Notes under the pieces: generated by a model | What the model saw: only the letters and a program-made list of their open reading frames with translations | What the model was told of the DNA's origin: nothing | Databases searched by the model: none | Made by a program: the position numbers and the translations under genes | Assembly (NCBI GenBank): GCA_016789495.1 | Contig: JAEUOJ010000130.1 | Coordinates: 1 to 42,173 of the forward strand | Source of the DNA: Accumulibacter sp. | GTDB taxonomy: Bacteria > Pseudomonadota > Gammaproteobacteria > Burkholderiales > Rhodocyclaceae | Length of the DNA stretch: 42,173 nucleotides | Direction: 5' to 3' | In this document: one piece after another, positions 26,870 through 36,282 of the stretch | How positions within the stretch are numbered: the first letter of the stretch is position 1 | How the letters are laid out: every line of letters begins with the position of its first letter

Positions 26870-27190
26870 ATGCCAGAAGCCATCAAGCTGCGCACCAGTT
26901 GGCAAGAGGACATCGCCGAAATACGTCTGATGATGCCGCACCCTATGGAAACCGGCCAACGCAAAGACCTGGAATCTGGCAAGCCGGTGGCGGCTCACTT
27001 CATCGAAACCTTCATCGTCAGCGCCAATGGCCAGGAACTTGTCCGCGGACAACTGAACACTTCGATCGCGCGTAATCCTCTGTTTTCCTTCTACGCGCGC
27101 GGACTCAAAGCGGGCGACCGCATCGAGGTGATCTGGACCGACAACAGAAGCGAAGCACGCCGAGATCAATTCACTCTCGCGGGCAGGTGA
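26870..27190 (+). CDS. soxZ: Sox system protein SoxZ
   Basis: The protein is 106 residues, lacks a signal peptide and would be exported bound to SoxY. Conserved features are IRLMMPHPMETGQRKD, FIETFIVSANG and a C-terminal immunoglobulin-like beta region (GDRIEVIWTDNRSEARRD). The start is ATG 26870; an upstream frame start overlaps soxY but has no support. It is the last gene of the moaC-soxYZ group. Confidence 0.95.
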   Translation: MPEAIKLRTSWQEDIAEIRLMMPHPMETGQRKDLESGKPVAAHFIETFIVSANGQELVRGQLNTSIARNPLFSFYARGLKAGDRIEVIWTDNRSEARRDQFTLAGR

Positions 27191-27215
27191 GCGGATTGCC
27201 CGCCCGTAGGCGCCC

Positions 27216-27306
27216 AGGAGCCTGTCCGATTTGACCGCGGACGGGCCCACGCCATCTTCTTGAAAACCGTCAAAAGCGGCGCTCGTCCGGTCCTGAGCGC
27301 TGCCAG
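27216..27306. repeat. Dispersed repeat copy 2 (left part)
   Basis: It starts with AGGAGCCTGTCCGA (27216-27229), close to the left end of copy 1. It carries the CCCAC, CTTGAA, AAAAGC pattern, and 27273-27287 matches 31759-31773 of copy 3 at 14 of 15 bases. No right-end CCGACAG is seen; the copy seems truncated where the cold-shock terminator begins. Confidence 0.5.
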
Positions 27307-27308
27307 GC

Positions 27309-27333
27309 AAAAAAAAACCCGCCAGAGGCGGGT
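27309..27333 (-). terminator. Intrinsic terminator of the cold-shock gene
   Basis: On the minus strand the stem ACCCGCC / GGCGGGT (7 bases, loop TCT) is followed by nine T. It lies 24 bases downstream of the cold-shock stop codon and is a standard rho-independent terminator. Confidence 0.9.
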
Positions 27334-27357
27334 ACCTAGTTGCTCGTCCGAATCGAA

Positions 27358-27561
27358 TCAGACGCGCGCGATGTTCGAAGCTTGCTTGCCTTTCGGGCCC
27401 TGCGTCACGTCGAAAGAAACCTTTTCGCCCTCTTTGAGGGTCTTGAAACCACCCATGCTGATTGCGGAAAAATGAGCGAAGAGATCTTCACTACCATCAT
27501 CCGGAGTAATGAAGCCGAATCCCTTGGCGTCATTGAACCACTTCACAGTACCAGTTGCCAT
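27358..27561 (-). CDS. Cold-shock domain protein (CspA family)
   Basis: The protein is 67 residues with the RNA-binding motifs KGFGFI (RNP1) and DLFAHF (RNP2), beginning [14 protein letters not shown]. It is an RNA chaperone of the cytoplasm. The start is ATG 27561 with AAGGA a few bases before. A longer frame start would add 17 residues that do not match the family. The leader contains a hairpin and T-run, which may matter for cold regulation. Paralogues usually exist elsewhere in the genome, so I give no number. Confidence 0.95.
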   Translation of the reverse strand: MATGTVKWFNDAKGFGFITPDDGSEDLFAHFSAISMGGFKTLKEGEKVSFDVTQGPKGKQASNIARV

Positions 27562-27574
27562 ATAACCACTTCCT

Positions 27575-27605
27575 TGAAAAAAGACTGAACCCGGGAAAAG
27601 CCCGG
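27575..27605 (-). promoter_or_regulatory. Hairpin followed by T-run in cold-shock leader
   Basis: On the minus strand CCGGG (27605-27601) and CCCGG (27595-27591) can pair with a five-base loop, followed after GTTCAGTC by six T. It lies upstream of the cold-shock start codon. It could act as a weak terminator for the small upstream frame or as a leader structure. Confidence 0.3.
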
Positions 27606-27639
27606 CATGCATGCTTCTAAGACAATGTTGTTCAAGAGG

Positions 27640-27792
27640 CTATTCGAGCCGTTCAAGCTCCCCCTCGAACGCTTGACTAAAAACACGCAGCCTTTTTACG
27701 CCATTAGATAGGTGGGCGTCAAGAACTTTATGTTTACTAATCGCCAGCTCGTTGATCAATGTGGCCAAACCTTCCGCCGTGGTATTGCGCAT
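27640..27792 (-). CDS. Possible 50-residue small protein
   Basis: An ATG at 27792 opens a frame of 50 codons: MRNTTAEGLATLINELA, then ISKHKVLDAHLSNGVKRL, ending EGELERLE. The helix-rich, charged composition is plausible for a real small protein. However, its codons are less GC-rich than the neighbours and there is no clear ribosome site. It lies between clpS (divergent) and the cold-shock gene (same strand). It might simply be leader sequence. I do not recognise a family. Confidence 0.3.
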   Translation of the reverse strand: MRNTTAEGLATLINELAISKHKVLDAHLSNGVKRLRVFSQAFEGELERLE

Positions 27793-27815
27793 CCGGGAAG
27801 AGCGTTTAGAATTGA

Positions 27816-28127
27816 ATGATGGCAACGAAGCATCAGGACAACTCCCTACTTGAAGCGCAACGCTCACAGGTCACTCCGCCCCCTCTTTACAAGGTCATCT
27901 TGTTGAATGACGATTTCACTCCGATGGACTTCGTGATTGTCGTTTTGCAACGCTTCTTTGGCATGGATAAGGAAAATGCGACACGAATCATGCTCAAGGT
28001 GCATACCGAGGGCCGGGGGGTCTGTGGAGTTTACCCGCGCGACATCGCCACCACGAAAGTTGAACAAGTCACAGCCTTCGCACGGAACAACCAGCATCCC
28101 CTGGCGTGCGTAATGGAGGAACACTGA
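27816..28127 (+). CDS. clpS: Clp protease adaptor ClpS
   Basis: The protein is about 103 residues. It delivers N-degron substrates to ClpAP by binding ClpA's N-terminal domain. Conserved elements are [20 protein letters not shown] and a C-terminal [19 protein letters not shown] occurs at 27816 and 27819. It is followed with no gap by clpA (stop TGA then ATG), a common operon arrangement. Confidence 0.97.
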   Translation: MMATKHQDNSLLEAQRSQVTPPPLYKVILLNDDFTPMDFVIVVLQRFFGMDKENATRIMLKVHTEGRGVCGVYPRDIATTKVEQVTAFARNNQHPLACVMEEH

Positions 28128-30386
28128 ATGATTGCCCAGGAACTTGAAGTCAGCTTGCACATGGCGTTTGTCGACGCCCGGCAAAAGCGACACGAATTCA
28201 TCACCGTCGAACATCTGTTGCTCGCCTTGCTCGACAACCCCTCGGCGGCCGAGGCGCTGCGCGCTTGCGCTGCGCAAATCGAACCGTTGCGGTCCGACCT
28301 GGTCCGCTTCATTGCCGATCACACTCCGACTGTCGCTGGCGAAGATGAAATCGACACCCAACCAACGCTCGGTTTCCAGCGGGTAATCCAACGCGCGATC
28401 CTGCACGTGCAATCGTCAGGACGCAAGGAAGTCAACGGGGCGAACGTGCTGGTGGCGATATTCGGCGAAAAGGATTCGCACGCGGTTTATTACCTGCAGA
28501 AACAGGGTGTCACCCGTCTGGACGTGGTCAATTTCATCTCCCACGGCATCAGCAAGATTCCCCAGAATCCCCATCGAGCCGAAGCTGAAAGCGAGGCCGA
28601 CAGCGAGCAGCCCGGCGCCACGGGACCGTTGGACAGCTATACCATCAATCTCAACGCGCTGGCCTTACAAGGCAAGATCGACCCGCTGATCGGTCGAGAC
28701 CGCGAGCTAGAACGGGTGATCCAGACGCTCTGTCGGCGTCGAAAAAACAATCCATTGCTGGTCGGCGAGGCCGGCGTCGGCAAAACGGCGATCGCCGAAG
28801 GACTCGCCCGGCGGATCGTCGAGTCGGACATTCCGGAAATTCTCGCCAAGGCCAACGTCTATTGCCTCGACATGGGCTCGCTGCTCGCCGGCACCAAATA
28901 TCGCGGCGATTTCGAACAGCGGCTGAAAGCGGTGCTCAAACAATTGGCCGAGAACCCGCATGCCATTCTTTTCATTGATGAAATCCATACCTTGATCGGC
29001 GCCGGCTCGGCCTCCGGCGGCACGCTGGATGCGTCCAATCTATTGAAACCAGCGCTATCGACCGGTCAGTTGAAATGCATCGGCGCGACCACGTACAACG
29101 AGTATCGCGGCATTTTCGAAAAAGACCACGCGTTATCGCGTCGTTTCCAGAAAATCGACGTCAGCGAACCGTCGAGCGCTGAAGCGATCGAGATCCTCAA
29201 AGGATTGAAGTCTCGCTTCGAGTCGCATCACGGCATCAAATATTCAGCCGCCGCGCTGACCTCGGCCGTCGAATTGTCGGTCCGCTTCATTCCCGACCGT
29301 CACCTGCCAGACAAAGCGATCGACGTGATCGACGAAGCCGGTGCCGCGCAGCGCATCCTGCCGAAATCGAAGCAGAAACGGCTGATCGGCAAAATGGACA
29401 TCGAGGAAATCGTCGCCAAGATCGCCCGTGTGCCGTCCACGCACGTCAGCACCGACGACCGGAACAGCTTGAAAAACCTGGATCGCGATCTGAAAGCGGT
29501 CGTCTTTGGGCAGGATGCCGCCATCGACGCCCTCGCCCGAGCGATCAAAATGGCGCGTTCCGGTTTGGGCAACCCGACCAAACCGATCGGCAGTTTTCTG
29601 TTCTCGGGACCGACCGGGGTAGGCAAAACCGAGGTCGCCAAACAACTGGCGTATTGCCTGGGGATTGAGCTGGTACGTTTCGACATGTCGGAATACATGG
29701 AACGACACGCCGTTTCCCGTTTGATCGGTGCTCCGCCCGGCTATGTCGGCTTCGACCAGGGGGGTCTGTTAACCGAAGCGATCGTCAAGAAGCCGTACAG
29801 CGTTTTGCTGCTTGATGAAATCGAGAAAGCGCATCCGGATATCTACAACATCCTCTTGCAGGTGATGGATCACGGCACGCTGACCGACAACAACGGGCGC
29901 AAGGCCGACTTCCGCAACGTGGTGATCATCATGACCACCAACGCCGGCCAGGAGACGATTCAAAAAGCGACGATGGGTTTCACGTCCAACCGCCAAACGG
30001 GCGACGAAATGATCGAAATCAAGCGACTATTCACCCCTGAATTTCGCAACCGGCTCGATGCCACCATCTCGTTCCAGTCGCTCGATCATCAATCGGTCCT
30101 GCGGGTGGTGGACAAGTTCCTGATGCAACTCGAAGCGCAGCTCCATGAAAAGAAAGTGGAGGCGATATTCACCCCGGAACTGAAAGCACATTTGGCCGCT
30201 CGTGGTTTCGACCCGTTGATGGGCGCTCGTCCAATGGCCCGTCTGATCCAGGACACCATTCGCGCCGCGCTGGCGGATGAATTGCTTTTCGGACGCCTGG
30301 TCAACGGCGGTCACATTACCGTCGATGTCGATGAGGACGAAAAGATCAAACTAATCTTCGAGGAAGAGTCGGCCGTCATCGCTTAA
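28128..30386 (+). CDS. clpA: ATP-dependent Clp protease ATP-binding subunit ClpA
   Basis: The protein is 752 residues: an N-terminal ClpS-binding domain, then two AAA modules. The first has Walker A GEAGVGKT and Walker [11 protein letters not shown]; the second has [14 protein letters not shown] and [14 protein letters not shown]. It unfolds proteins and feeds them to ClpP. The frame is intact. It starts directly after the clpS stop. Confidence 0.98.
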   Translation: MIAQELEVSLHMAFVDARQKRHEFITVEHLLLALLDNPSAAEALRACAAQIEPLRSDLVRFIADHTPTVAGEDEIDTQPTLGFQRVIQRAILHVQSSGRKEVNGANVLVAIFGEKDSHAVYYLQKQGVTRLDVVNFISHGISKIPQNPHRAEAESEADSEQPGATGPLDSYTINLNALALQGKIDPLIGRDRELERVIQTLCRRRKNNPLLVGEAGVGKTAIAEGLARRIVESDIPEILAKANVYCLDMGSLLAGTKYRGDFEQRLKAVLKQLAENPHAILFIDEIHTLIGAGSASGGTLDASNLLKPALSTGQLKCIGATTYNEYRGIFEKDHALSRRFQKIDVSEPSSAEAIEILKGLKSRFESHHGIKYSAAALTSAVELSVRFIPDRHLPDKAIDVIDEAGAAQRILPKSKQKRLIGKMDIEEIVAKIARVPSTHVSTDDRNSLKNLDRDLKAVVFGQDAAIDALARAIKMARSGLGNPTKPIGSFLFSGPTGVGKTEVAKQLAYCLGIELVRFDMSEYMERHAVSRLIGAPPGYVGFDQGGLLTEAIVKKPYSVLLLDEIEKAHPDIYNILLQVMDHGTLTDNNGRKADFRNVVIIMTTNAGQETIQKATMGFTSNRQTGDEMIEIKRLFTPEFRNRLDATISFQSLDHQSVLRVVDKFLMQLEAQLHEKKVEAIFTPELKAHLAARGFDPLMGARPMARLIQDTIRAALADELLFGRLVNGGHITVDVDEDEKIKLIFEEESAVIA

Positions 30387-30397
30387 TTACGTTATCC

Positions 30398-30428
30398 GGC
30401 GAAAGGCCACCCGTTGCGGCCTTTCGCC
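30398..30428 (+). terminator. Terminator-like hairpin after clpA
   Basis: A perfect 11-base stem (GGCGAAAGGCC, GGCCTTTCGCC) with a nine-base loop lies 11 bases after the clpA stop. No T-run follows, so it is a hairpin without the classic poly-U tail; it may be a rho-assisted or processing structure between clpA and rraA. Confidence 0.5.
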
Positions 30429-30449
30429 CCCTGAACAAGGACCCCCCCG

Positions 30450-30944
30450 ATGAGTTTCAAAACCCCGGATCTGCTCGATGAACACGACACTTTGGTGCGC
30501 GATGGCACTGTCCGTGTGGTCGATCCGATCTTTCGCGGCTATGGCGCCAGAAAATCGTTCAGCGGTCAAATCGTCACCCTGAAGATTTTTGAAGACAACT
30601 CGCTGGTTCGTGACGCATTCGCTGAAAACGGCCAAGCCAAGGTGCTGGTCATCGATGGTGGCGGTTCGCTGCGTTGCGCGTTGATTGGCGACCAATTGGC
30701 CGTGCTGGCGCAAAAGAATGGCTGGGCAGGTGCCGTGGTTTACGGCTGCATTCGCGATTCCGCGGATATTGAACGGATTGATGTAGGTATTAGAGCGCTC
30801 AATACCCATCCGTTAAAAAGCGTCAAAAGGGGGGTTGGCGAAAGGAATATCGTTGTGACCTTTGGTGGAGTGTCCTTCAAACCAGGTGCCTGGCTGTATG
30901 CGGACGAAGACGGAATCATCGTCAGCGATCAGCCATTGTCCTGA
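30450..30944 (+). CDS. rraA: RraA-family protein
   Basis: The protein is 164 residues with the RraA signature region GQAKVLVIDGGGSLRCALIGDQLA and GAVVYGCIRD, followed by GAWLYADEDGIIV. E. coli RraA binds RNase E and reduces its activity; related proteins of the same fold act as metal-dependent aldolases (HMG/CHA aldolase type). The sequence does not settle which. The start is ATG 30450 with AAGGA upstream. Confidence 0.92.
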   Translation: MSFKTPDLLDEHDTLVRDGTVRVVDPIFRGYGARKSFSGQIVTLKIFEDNSLVRDAFAENGQAKVLVIDGGGSLRCALIGDQLAVLAQKNGWAGAVVYGCIRDSADIERIDVGIRALNTHPLKSVKRGVGERNIVVTFGGVSFKPGAWLYADEDGIIVSDQPLS

Positions 30945-31143
30945 AAGACATCGACCTGCAAAATAGAGCCTGCCAGTTATATCAACATCGATTAAGATTC
31001 ACCAGGGTTGCTGATTTGGCAGCCAATGATCAACTCAGACAACAGAAACCACCGGCATTACAGCCCGACGGGGTCTTGAGCAATAAAGAAGCAAGAGCTG
31101 CCTTGGCTTGCCGCAACTCATTCTCGCCTATCGGAGCCATAAC

Positions 31144-31650
31144 TTGAGCGCATCCATCGATCTGCTGAAAGCCATTCGCAGCGGCCAGATCGGCGTTGTC
31201 CGGGCGGCACTGGACGCGGGCGCGCCGGTCGAATTGAACGACGGGCAGGGCGATCCCGGTTTGCCGCTTGGTATCGCCTGCTTTCTTGGTCACGCCGACA
31301 TAGTTCGCGAATTGGTGATGCGTGGCGCGAAAGTCAATCTGCCGAACAATTCTTCGCCGACCTCGCCCTTGTCGATGGCTCTGCGTGGCAAACGCAAAGA
31401 AATCGTCGAATTGTTGATCGAACTCGGTACCGAAGTTCCAGCCGGCACGGCGCTCGGCTTGACCGACCGGGAACTGTTGCTCGCCCGCTGGCGTGCTCAA
31501 CACCATGCCGCGAACCTGTCGCCAGCCGCCAACAAGACCGATTTGCCGGTTTTCGAAGAAATCGACATGCCGCGCTGCTACGGCACGGATACGGCGGTGC
31601 TGGACGCTGAAATGATCCGCGCCGCCCGCCAGATGGACAAAAAATCCTAG
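31144..31650 (+). CDS. Ankyrin-repeat protein
   Basis: The protein is 168 residues with two to three ankyrin repeats: LLKAIRSGQIGVVRAALDAG, then PLGIACFLGHADIVRELVMRG and PLSMALRGKRKEIVELLIELG. These mediate protein contacts; the target is unknown. The C-terminal third has no recognised domain. TTG 31144 is chosen since GGAG lies seven bases before it; an earlier TTG at 31108 is in frame but without a ribosome site. No cytoplasmic or export signal is visible. Its ligand or process cannot be named. Confidence 0.8.
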   Translation: MSASIDLLKAIRSGQIGVVRAALDAGAPVELNDGQGDPGLPLGIACFLGHADIVRELVMRGAKVNLPNNSSPTSPLSMALRGKRKEIVELLIELGTEVPAGTALGLTDRELLLARWRAQHHAANLSPAANKTDLPVFEEIDMPRCYGTDTAVLDAEMIRAARQMDKKS

Positions 31651-31689
31651 CCACCGGCCGCCCGTTTGACCGAGCCAGCGGCAAGACAT

Positions 31690-31817
31690 GGGGCGACGGA
31701 CGGGATTTTTCCCGACTTTCTTCGCAAATAGCCCCACATTATTCGCTTGAACTCCGAGAAAGCTGCGCTCGTCTCTCGACATTTTCGCGTCGCCCCTTCA
31801 GTCCGACAGACCCCTGG
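31690..31817. repeat. Dispersed repeat copy 3
   Basis: It shares with copy 1 the ordered pattern ATTTTTCCCG, CCCCAC at about 31732, CTTGAA, GAGAAA and a right end GTCCGACAG (31801-31809). It also shares 31759-31773 with copy 2. Its left end is less clear. It lies in the 31651-32169 gap between the ankyrin gene and sbp; the rest of that gap holds the sbp promoter region. Confidence 0.55.
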
Positions 31818-31994
31818 AAGGCAAAGCCGGTCCATCAAGCGGCCGGCAATTTTCATCACGACCTGTGAGCAAGCTGGCGAAAAATGTACGTCGCAGTGAC
31901 CTTCGAATCGAAAATCCGACGATCGATCGCATCACCATTACCCAGCCAACGTTCCCAGACACGGCTCTGTGGCGCAAACAGCCGCCCGGTCAAC

Positions 31995-32048
31995 GCATAA
32001 GCTAATAAGCAAAACTTCGTTGGTTCGCGGGTGGCGCTTCTCTAGACT
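31995..32048 (+). promoter_or_regulatory. Promoter and possible CysB site upstream of sbp
   Basis: TTGGTT at 32020-32025 and TAGACT at 32043-32048 are separated by exactly 17 bases, a good sigma-70 promoter. Immediately upstream, 31995-32019 is AT-rich (CATAAGCTAATAAGC), a style typical of activator sites before sulfate genes. CysB is encoded in the same operon, so autoregulated sulfate-starvation control is a natural guess; the site itself is not proved. Confidence 0.45.
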
Positions 32049-32169
32049 GCGCGCTGCCCTTTAATCCATTTCGAATCGTTCGCAACGCGAACCGTGCCCG
32101 CAGTGGCACGACCAGACCGTCGCCTGTTCACTCGCGATTCAAGAAATGGCTTGCCGATACGGAGTTCGC

Positions 32170-33180
32170 ATGCAAATCAAATCTCTTCTCGCCAGTTGGC
32201 TGCTTAGTGCCTGTCTAGCTGGCCCAATCGTTGCCGCCGAGCTGTCGATGTTGAATGTCTCGTACGACCCGACCCGCGAGCTTTATCAGGACTATAACGC
32301 GGCATTCGCCAAGTATTGGCAAGCAAAGACCGGCGATCGGCTGAAGGTCAAAGCATCGCACGGCGGTTCAGGCAAGCAGGCGCGCTCGGTAATCGACGGA
32401 TTGGAGGCCGACGTAGTGACGCTGGCACTGGCTTTCGACATCGACGCCATCGCCGATCGTGGACTGTTACCGGTCGACTGGCAGAAACGGTTGCCAAACA
32501 ACGCCGCGCCGTACACTTCGACAATCGTCTTCCTGGTGCGCAAGGGCAATCCGAAAGCGATCAAGGATTGGCCCGACCTGACCCGACCCGGAATATCGGT
32601 GATCACTCCCAACCCCAAGACGTCTGGCGGCGCGCGATGGAATTATCTGGCGGCTTGGGCCTATGCCCGTAAACAGCCCGGCGGCAACGACGCCACGGCG
32701 CGTGAGTTCGTCGGTCGGCTTTACGGCAACGTCAAGGTGCTCGATTCCGGGGCCCGCGCCGCGACGACCACTTTCGTCGAGCGCGGCATCGGCGACGTAC
32801 TGATCGCCTGGGAAAACGAAGCCTTGCTGGCGATCAAGGAACTGGGTCCGGCGAAATTCGAAATCGTCATGCCTTCGCTGTCGATCCTTGCCGAACCCCC
32901 GGTGGCAGTGGTCGAGAAGTACGCCGACAAACACGGTACAAGATCGCTGGCGCAAGCCTACCTCGATTATCTGTATTCGCCCGAGGCACAGGAAATCGCG
33001 GCCAGGCACTATTATCGACCGCGTGATAGCCGAGTCGTCGCCAAATACGCCGGAGCCTTCGGCAAGATTAATCTGGTAACCATCGACGAAGCATTTAGCG
33101 GTTGGCGAACGGCGCAGAAGGTGCATTTCGCCGACGGGGGCGTTTTCGATCAGATCTACGCGGCCAGCAGCAGACGTTGA
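32170..33180 (+). CDS. sbp: Periplasmic sulfate-binding protein
   Basis: The protein is 336 residues with a signal peptide ([18 protein letters not shown], then PIVAA). The mature protein begins [20 protein letters not shown]. Motifs of the Sbp/CysP family are [18 protein letters not shown] and [16 protein letters not shown]. It binds sulfate or thiosulfate for an ABC importer. The start is ATG 32170 with CGGAG six bases ahead; an in-frame ATG 24 bases upstream gives a less signal-like end. No permease or ATPase genes (cysTWA) follow; cysB does after 35 bases. Confidence 0.95.
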   Translation: MQIKSLLASWLLSACLAGPIVAAELSMLNVSYDPTRELYQDYNAAFAKYWQAKTGDRLKVKASHGGSGKQARSVIDGLEADVVTLALAFDIDAIADRGLLPVDWQKRLPNNAAPYTSTIVFLVRKGNPKAIKDWPDLTRPGISVITPNPKTSGGARWNYLAAWAYARKQPGGNDATAREFVGRLYGNVKVLDSGARAATTTFVERGIGDVLIAWENEALLAIKELGPAKFEIVMPSLSILAEPPVAVVEKYADKHGTRSLAQAYLDYLYSPEAQEIAARHYYRPRDSRVVAKYAGAFGKINLVTIDEAFSGWRTAQKVHFADGGVFDQIYAASSRR

Positions 33181-33215
33181 GCGGAGAACAGGCGGACAGT
33201 GAGCGGATGAGATCA

Positions 33216-34157
33216 ATGAATTTTCAACAATTGCGCATCATTCGCGAAACACTGCGGCAGAATTTCAACCTCACCGAGGTAGCCAGCGCGCTATGCACTT
33301 CGCAGCCCGGAGTCAGCCGACACATCAAGGATCTCGAGGACGAACTGGGGATCGAGATTTTCGTCCGACGCGGCAAGCGGTTGTTGGGCTTGACTGAGCC
33401 GGGCAAGGAATTGGCGGCGCAGGTGGACCGCATCCTGCTCGATGTCAGCAATCTGCGCCGCATCGCCGATCAGTTCGCCAGTCGCGAGACCGGGCATTTC
33501 GTCGTCGCCACCACCCACACGCAGGCGCGCTACGCGCTGCCACAGATCATTAAGTGGTTCAAGACCGACTATCCGAAAGTTCACCTGGCTTTGCATCAGG
33601 ACAGCCCGCAGGGGATCGCCGAACAACTGGTCGCCGGCGAAGCGGACATCGGGATCGCTACCGAGCAGCTGAACCGGGTGCCGGAACTGGTGACTTTTCC
33701 TTTCTATCGTTGGCAGCACGCCTTGATCGTTCCGCCCGACCACCCGTTGTGTCGAGCCGGCATACTGACCCTGCAGCAGATCAGCGACTACCCGATCATC
33801 ACCTATCATCACGGCTTCACCGGCCGGGCGCATATCGACCAGGCGTTCGCCGACAAAGGGCTGGTGCCGGATGTCGTCCTATCGGCGATCGATGCCGACG
33901 TGATCAAGACCTACGTCGAACTGGGGCTTGGCGTCGGCATCGTCGCTTCGATGGCTTACGCCGCCGATAAGGATCGTGGGCTGACGATGATTCCGGTGCC
34001 ACATCTTTTTCCGGAAAGCACCACGCATCTGGCAGTCCGCCGCGGCACGTATCTGCGCAGCTACGCGCTGGCGTTCATCGAAAAAATCTGTCCGGATGTC
34101 GGCGAGGAGAAATTGCGGATGGCGATCCAGCAGTCGAATGACCCGGAACCCACATGA
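33216..34157 (+). CDS. cysB: LysR-type sulfur regulator CysB
   Basis: The protein is 313 residues. The N-terminal helix-turn-helix is TEVASALCTSQPGVSRHIKD, and the C-terminal ligand-binding domain resembles CysB (TTHTQARYALPQIIKWF, HHGFTGRAHIDQAF). CysB activates sulfate-assimilation genes with O-acetylserine or N-acetylserine as inducer. The start is ATG 33216 (MNFQQLRII); ATG 33207 is also possible. It is downstream of sbp on the same strand, so the two are probably co-transcribed. Confidence 0.93.
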   Translation: MNFQQLRIIRETLRQNFNLTEVASALCTSQPGVSRHIKDLEDELGIEIFVRRGKRLLGLTEPGKELAAQVDRILLDVSNLRRIADQFASRETGHFVVATTHTQARYALPQIIKWFKTDYPKVHLALHQDSPQGIAEQLVAGEADIGIATEQLNRVPELVTFPFYRWQHALIVPPDHPLCRAGILTLQQISDYPIITYHHGFTGRAHIDQAFADKGLVPDVVLSAIDADVIKTYVELGLGVGIVASMAYAADKDRGLTMIPVPHLFPESTTHLAVRRGTYLRSYALAFIEKICPDVGEEKLRMAIQQSNDPEPT

Positions 34158-34356
34158 GCGGCGAGTCCGGAAACGGGGGGTGAACACCGCATCAAGCAGC
34201 GCACGACCGGAGGATTGACGAGGGCGCGATCGGTCATGAGCGCTCGCAGACCACGCCGCCGCTGGCCGTCAGCCACAGGCCAGCGTGATTTCGGGAGGCG
34301 AGGGCGTTGGCCGGGTTTGTTAGAATGGTATGTGATTTTTTGACCCGCTGACTCCG

Positions 34357-34816
34357 ATGCAGCCAGGCACCGACGATCTCCTCAAGCTTTCGCCCGATGC
34401 CGCTGCGGCGAACGCGGCTATCGGTCTGGCCTTGCTGCTGGCGGAAAAGCCCGTCGCATTCACCGCCGCCGACCCGCCGGCATGGACCGCTCAGTGGATC
34501 GACTCGCGTCGACTGCGGGATGAGTCGGGTAAAAGCAGAGACGACAACCGTTGCGGCCGATCTGGCCGGAAGCGCCACAGCGGACGCCGGCGCACCGACG
34601 TCCGACCATCGTTTGGCCGCCCGGCTGGCGGCGTTCGACGTGCCGTCGTTCGCCTGCGCGCCCGACAAATTTCCTGGCTTGATGACCGCCCCGACCATTC
34701 GTCGAGAAGAGATTGGCCGGTTGGGCCGCTCGACAAGACCTCGTCACCGTTCGCGACGCAAGCCGACTGGCGGCGATCGACACCGGACAGCCACCTCTTG
34801 GGGAGAGTATCGATGA
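34357..34816 (+). pseudogene. Frame-wandering coding remnant upstream of cobQ
   Basis: Three plus-strand frames take turns in looking like real coding sequence. Frame 1 (from ATG 34357) gives [20 protein letters not shown] up to about 34535. Frame 2 (about 34540-34720) gives [20 protein letters not shown] and [19 protein letters not shown]. Frame 3 gives [20 protein letters not shown] up to about 34795. Each has GC-rich codons and good protein texture, suggesting one gene of about 150 residues with two frameshifts (real or sequencing). The end overlaps the cobQ start. I do not recognise the family. The gap 34158-34356 before it shows nothing else clear. Confidence 0.45.
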
Positions 34817-36282
34817 ACTGTTCATCGCTGATGGTTCAGGGCACCACCTCGGACGCCGGCAAATCGACACTGGTGGCCGCGCTTTGCCGGATTCTCAGAC
34901 GACGCGGGGTGCGCGTCGCACCGTTCAAGCCGCAAAACATGGCCCTCAATTCGGCGGTGACCGTCGACGGCGGCGAAATCGGTCGCGCCCAGGCGTTGCA
35001 GGCGCTGGCCGCCGGGCTGCCACCGCATAGCGACTTCAATCCGGTGTTGCTCAAGCCGACCACCGATTGCCAGGCACAGGTGATCATCCACGGCCGGGTC
35101 GCCGAGAATTTCAACGCCCGCGACTACCAGGCGTATAAACCGCTGGCGATGAAGGCGGTGCTGGCCTCGTGGCAGCGGCTGTGTGCCGCGTACGATTGCG
35201 TTCTCGTCGAAGGCGCCGGTTCCCCGGCAGAAATCAATCTTCGCGACCGCGACGTCGCCAACATGGGCTTTGCCGAAGCCGTCGATTGCCCGGTGATCTT
35301 GATCGCCGACATCGATCGCGGCGGCGTCTTCGCGCATCTGGTGGGCACGCTCGACCTGCTGTCGACCAGCGAACAGGCACGCATCAAAGGATTCGTGATC
35401 AATCGCTTCCGTGGCGACATCGGCCTGCTCGAGCCGGGGCTGCGCTGGCTCGAGCAGCGTACCGGCAAACCGGTGCTGGCGGTCCTGCCGTACCTGCACG
35501 GGCTGTTCATCGACGCCGAGGACGCGCTTGCCCTCAGCCAGGCCGAAAAATCACACCCACGGCTGACGGTGATCGCCCCGGCGTTACCGCGCGTGGCCAA
35601 CCATACCGACGTCGACGCCCTGCGCCTGCATCCCGCGGTCGATTTTCGCTGGATCGCGCCGGGTCAACCGCCGCCAGCGGCCGACCTGATCATCCTCCCC
35701 GGCTCGAAAGCGGTACGCGACGATCTCGACTGGTTGCGTCGCCAGGGTTGGCCAACGACGATCGCCCGCCACCTGCGCTATGGCGGCAAAGTGATCGGCT
35801 TGTGCGGCGGCTTTCAGATGCTCGGCGAGCGAATCGACGACCCGCACGGGTTGGAAGGCATTGCCGGTCACAGTGATGGCCTGGGCTGGCTGGCGGTGAG
35901 CACCCGTCTTGAACAGGGCAAGCAGTTGCGCAACGTCAACGGCCGGCTGGCCTTCGCCGACCGTCCGGCGATGCGCGGCTACGAAATCCACCTTGGCCGG
36001 AGCACCGGCGACGGCTTGGCCAAACCAGCGGTCCTGTTCGATGACGGCGGTACCGACGGCGCGATTTCCGACGATCAGCAGATTCTCGGCACCTACTGCC
36101 ATGGCCTGTTCGACCATCCCGAAGCCCTGGCGGCGCTGCTGTCCTGGGCCGGGCTGGCCCATGCCGAGCACGTCGACCTGGCTGCCCGCCGGGAAGCCGA
36201 CATCGACCGCCTGGCCGATGCGGTCGATGTCGCGATGGATTGGGATCGCTTGCCCGAGTTGCGGCTGTTCGGCGGCGACTGA
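34813..36282 (+). CDS. cobQ: Adenosylcobyric acid synthase CobQ
   Basis: The enzyme has 489 residues and amidates side chains of adenosylcobyrinate in cobalamin synthesis. The N-terminal synthetase domain has [16 protein letters not shown] (P-loop-like) and NMALNSAV; the C-terminal glutaminase domain has [10 protein letters not shown] with active Cys near residue 331 and HGLFDHP. The start is ATG 34813 with GGGGAG upstream. A longer same-frame opening at 34357 belongs to the frame-wandering remnant and does not fit the family. No other cobalamin genes are nearby. Confidence 0.96.
   Translation: MNCSSLMVQGTTSDAGKSTLVAALCRILRRRGVRVAPFKPQNMALNSAVTVDGGEIGRAQALQALAAGLPPHSDFNPVLLKPTTDCQAQVIIHGRVAENFNARDYQAYKPLAMKAVLASWQRLCAAYDCVLVEGAGSPAEINLRDRDVANMGFAEAVDCPVILIADIDRGGVFAHLVGTLDLLSTSEQARIKGFVINRFRGDIGLLEPGLRWLEQRTGKPVLAVLPYLHGLFIDAEDALALSQAEKSHPRLTVIAPALPRVANHTDVDALRLHPAVDFRWIAPGQPPPAADLIILPGSKAVRDDLDWLRRQGWPTTIARHLRYGGKVIGLCGGFQMLGERIDDPHGLEGIAGHSDGLGWLAVSTRLEQGKQLRNVNGRLAFADRPAMRGYEIHLGRSTGDGLAKPAVLFDDGGTDGAISDDQQILGTYCHGLFDHPEALAALLSWAGLAHAEHVDLAARREADIDRLADAVDVAMDWDRLPELRLFGGD

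Noticed and set aside
34357-34812. CobQ with a 152-residue N-terminal extension
   Set aside because: CobQ normally begins at the [10 protein letters not shown] region. The extension turns into Arg-rich shadow sequence midway and a good ribosome site precedes ATG 34813.
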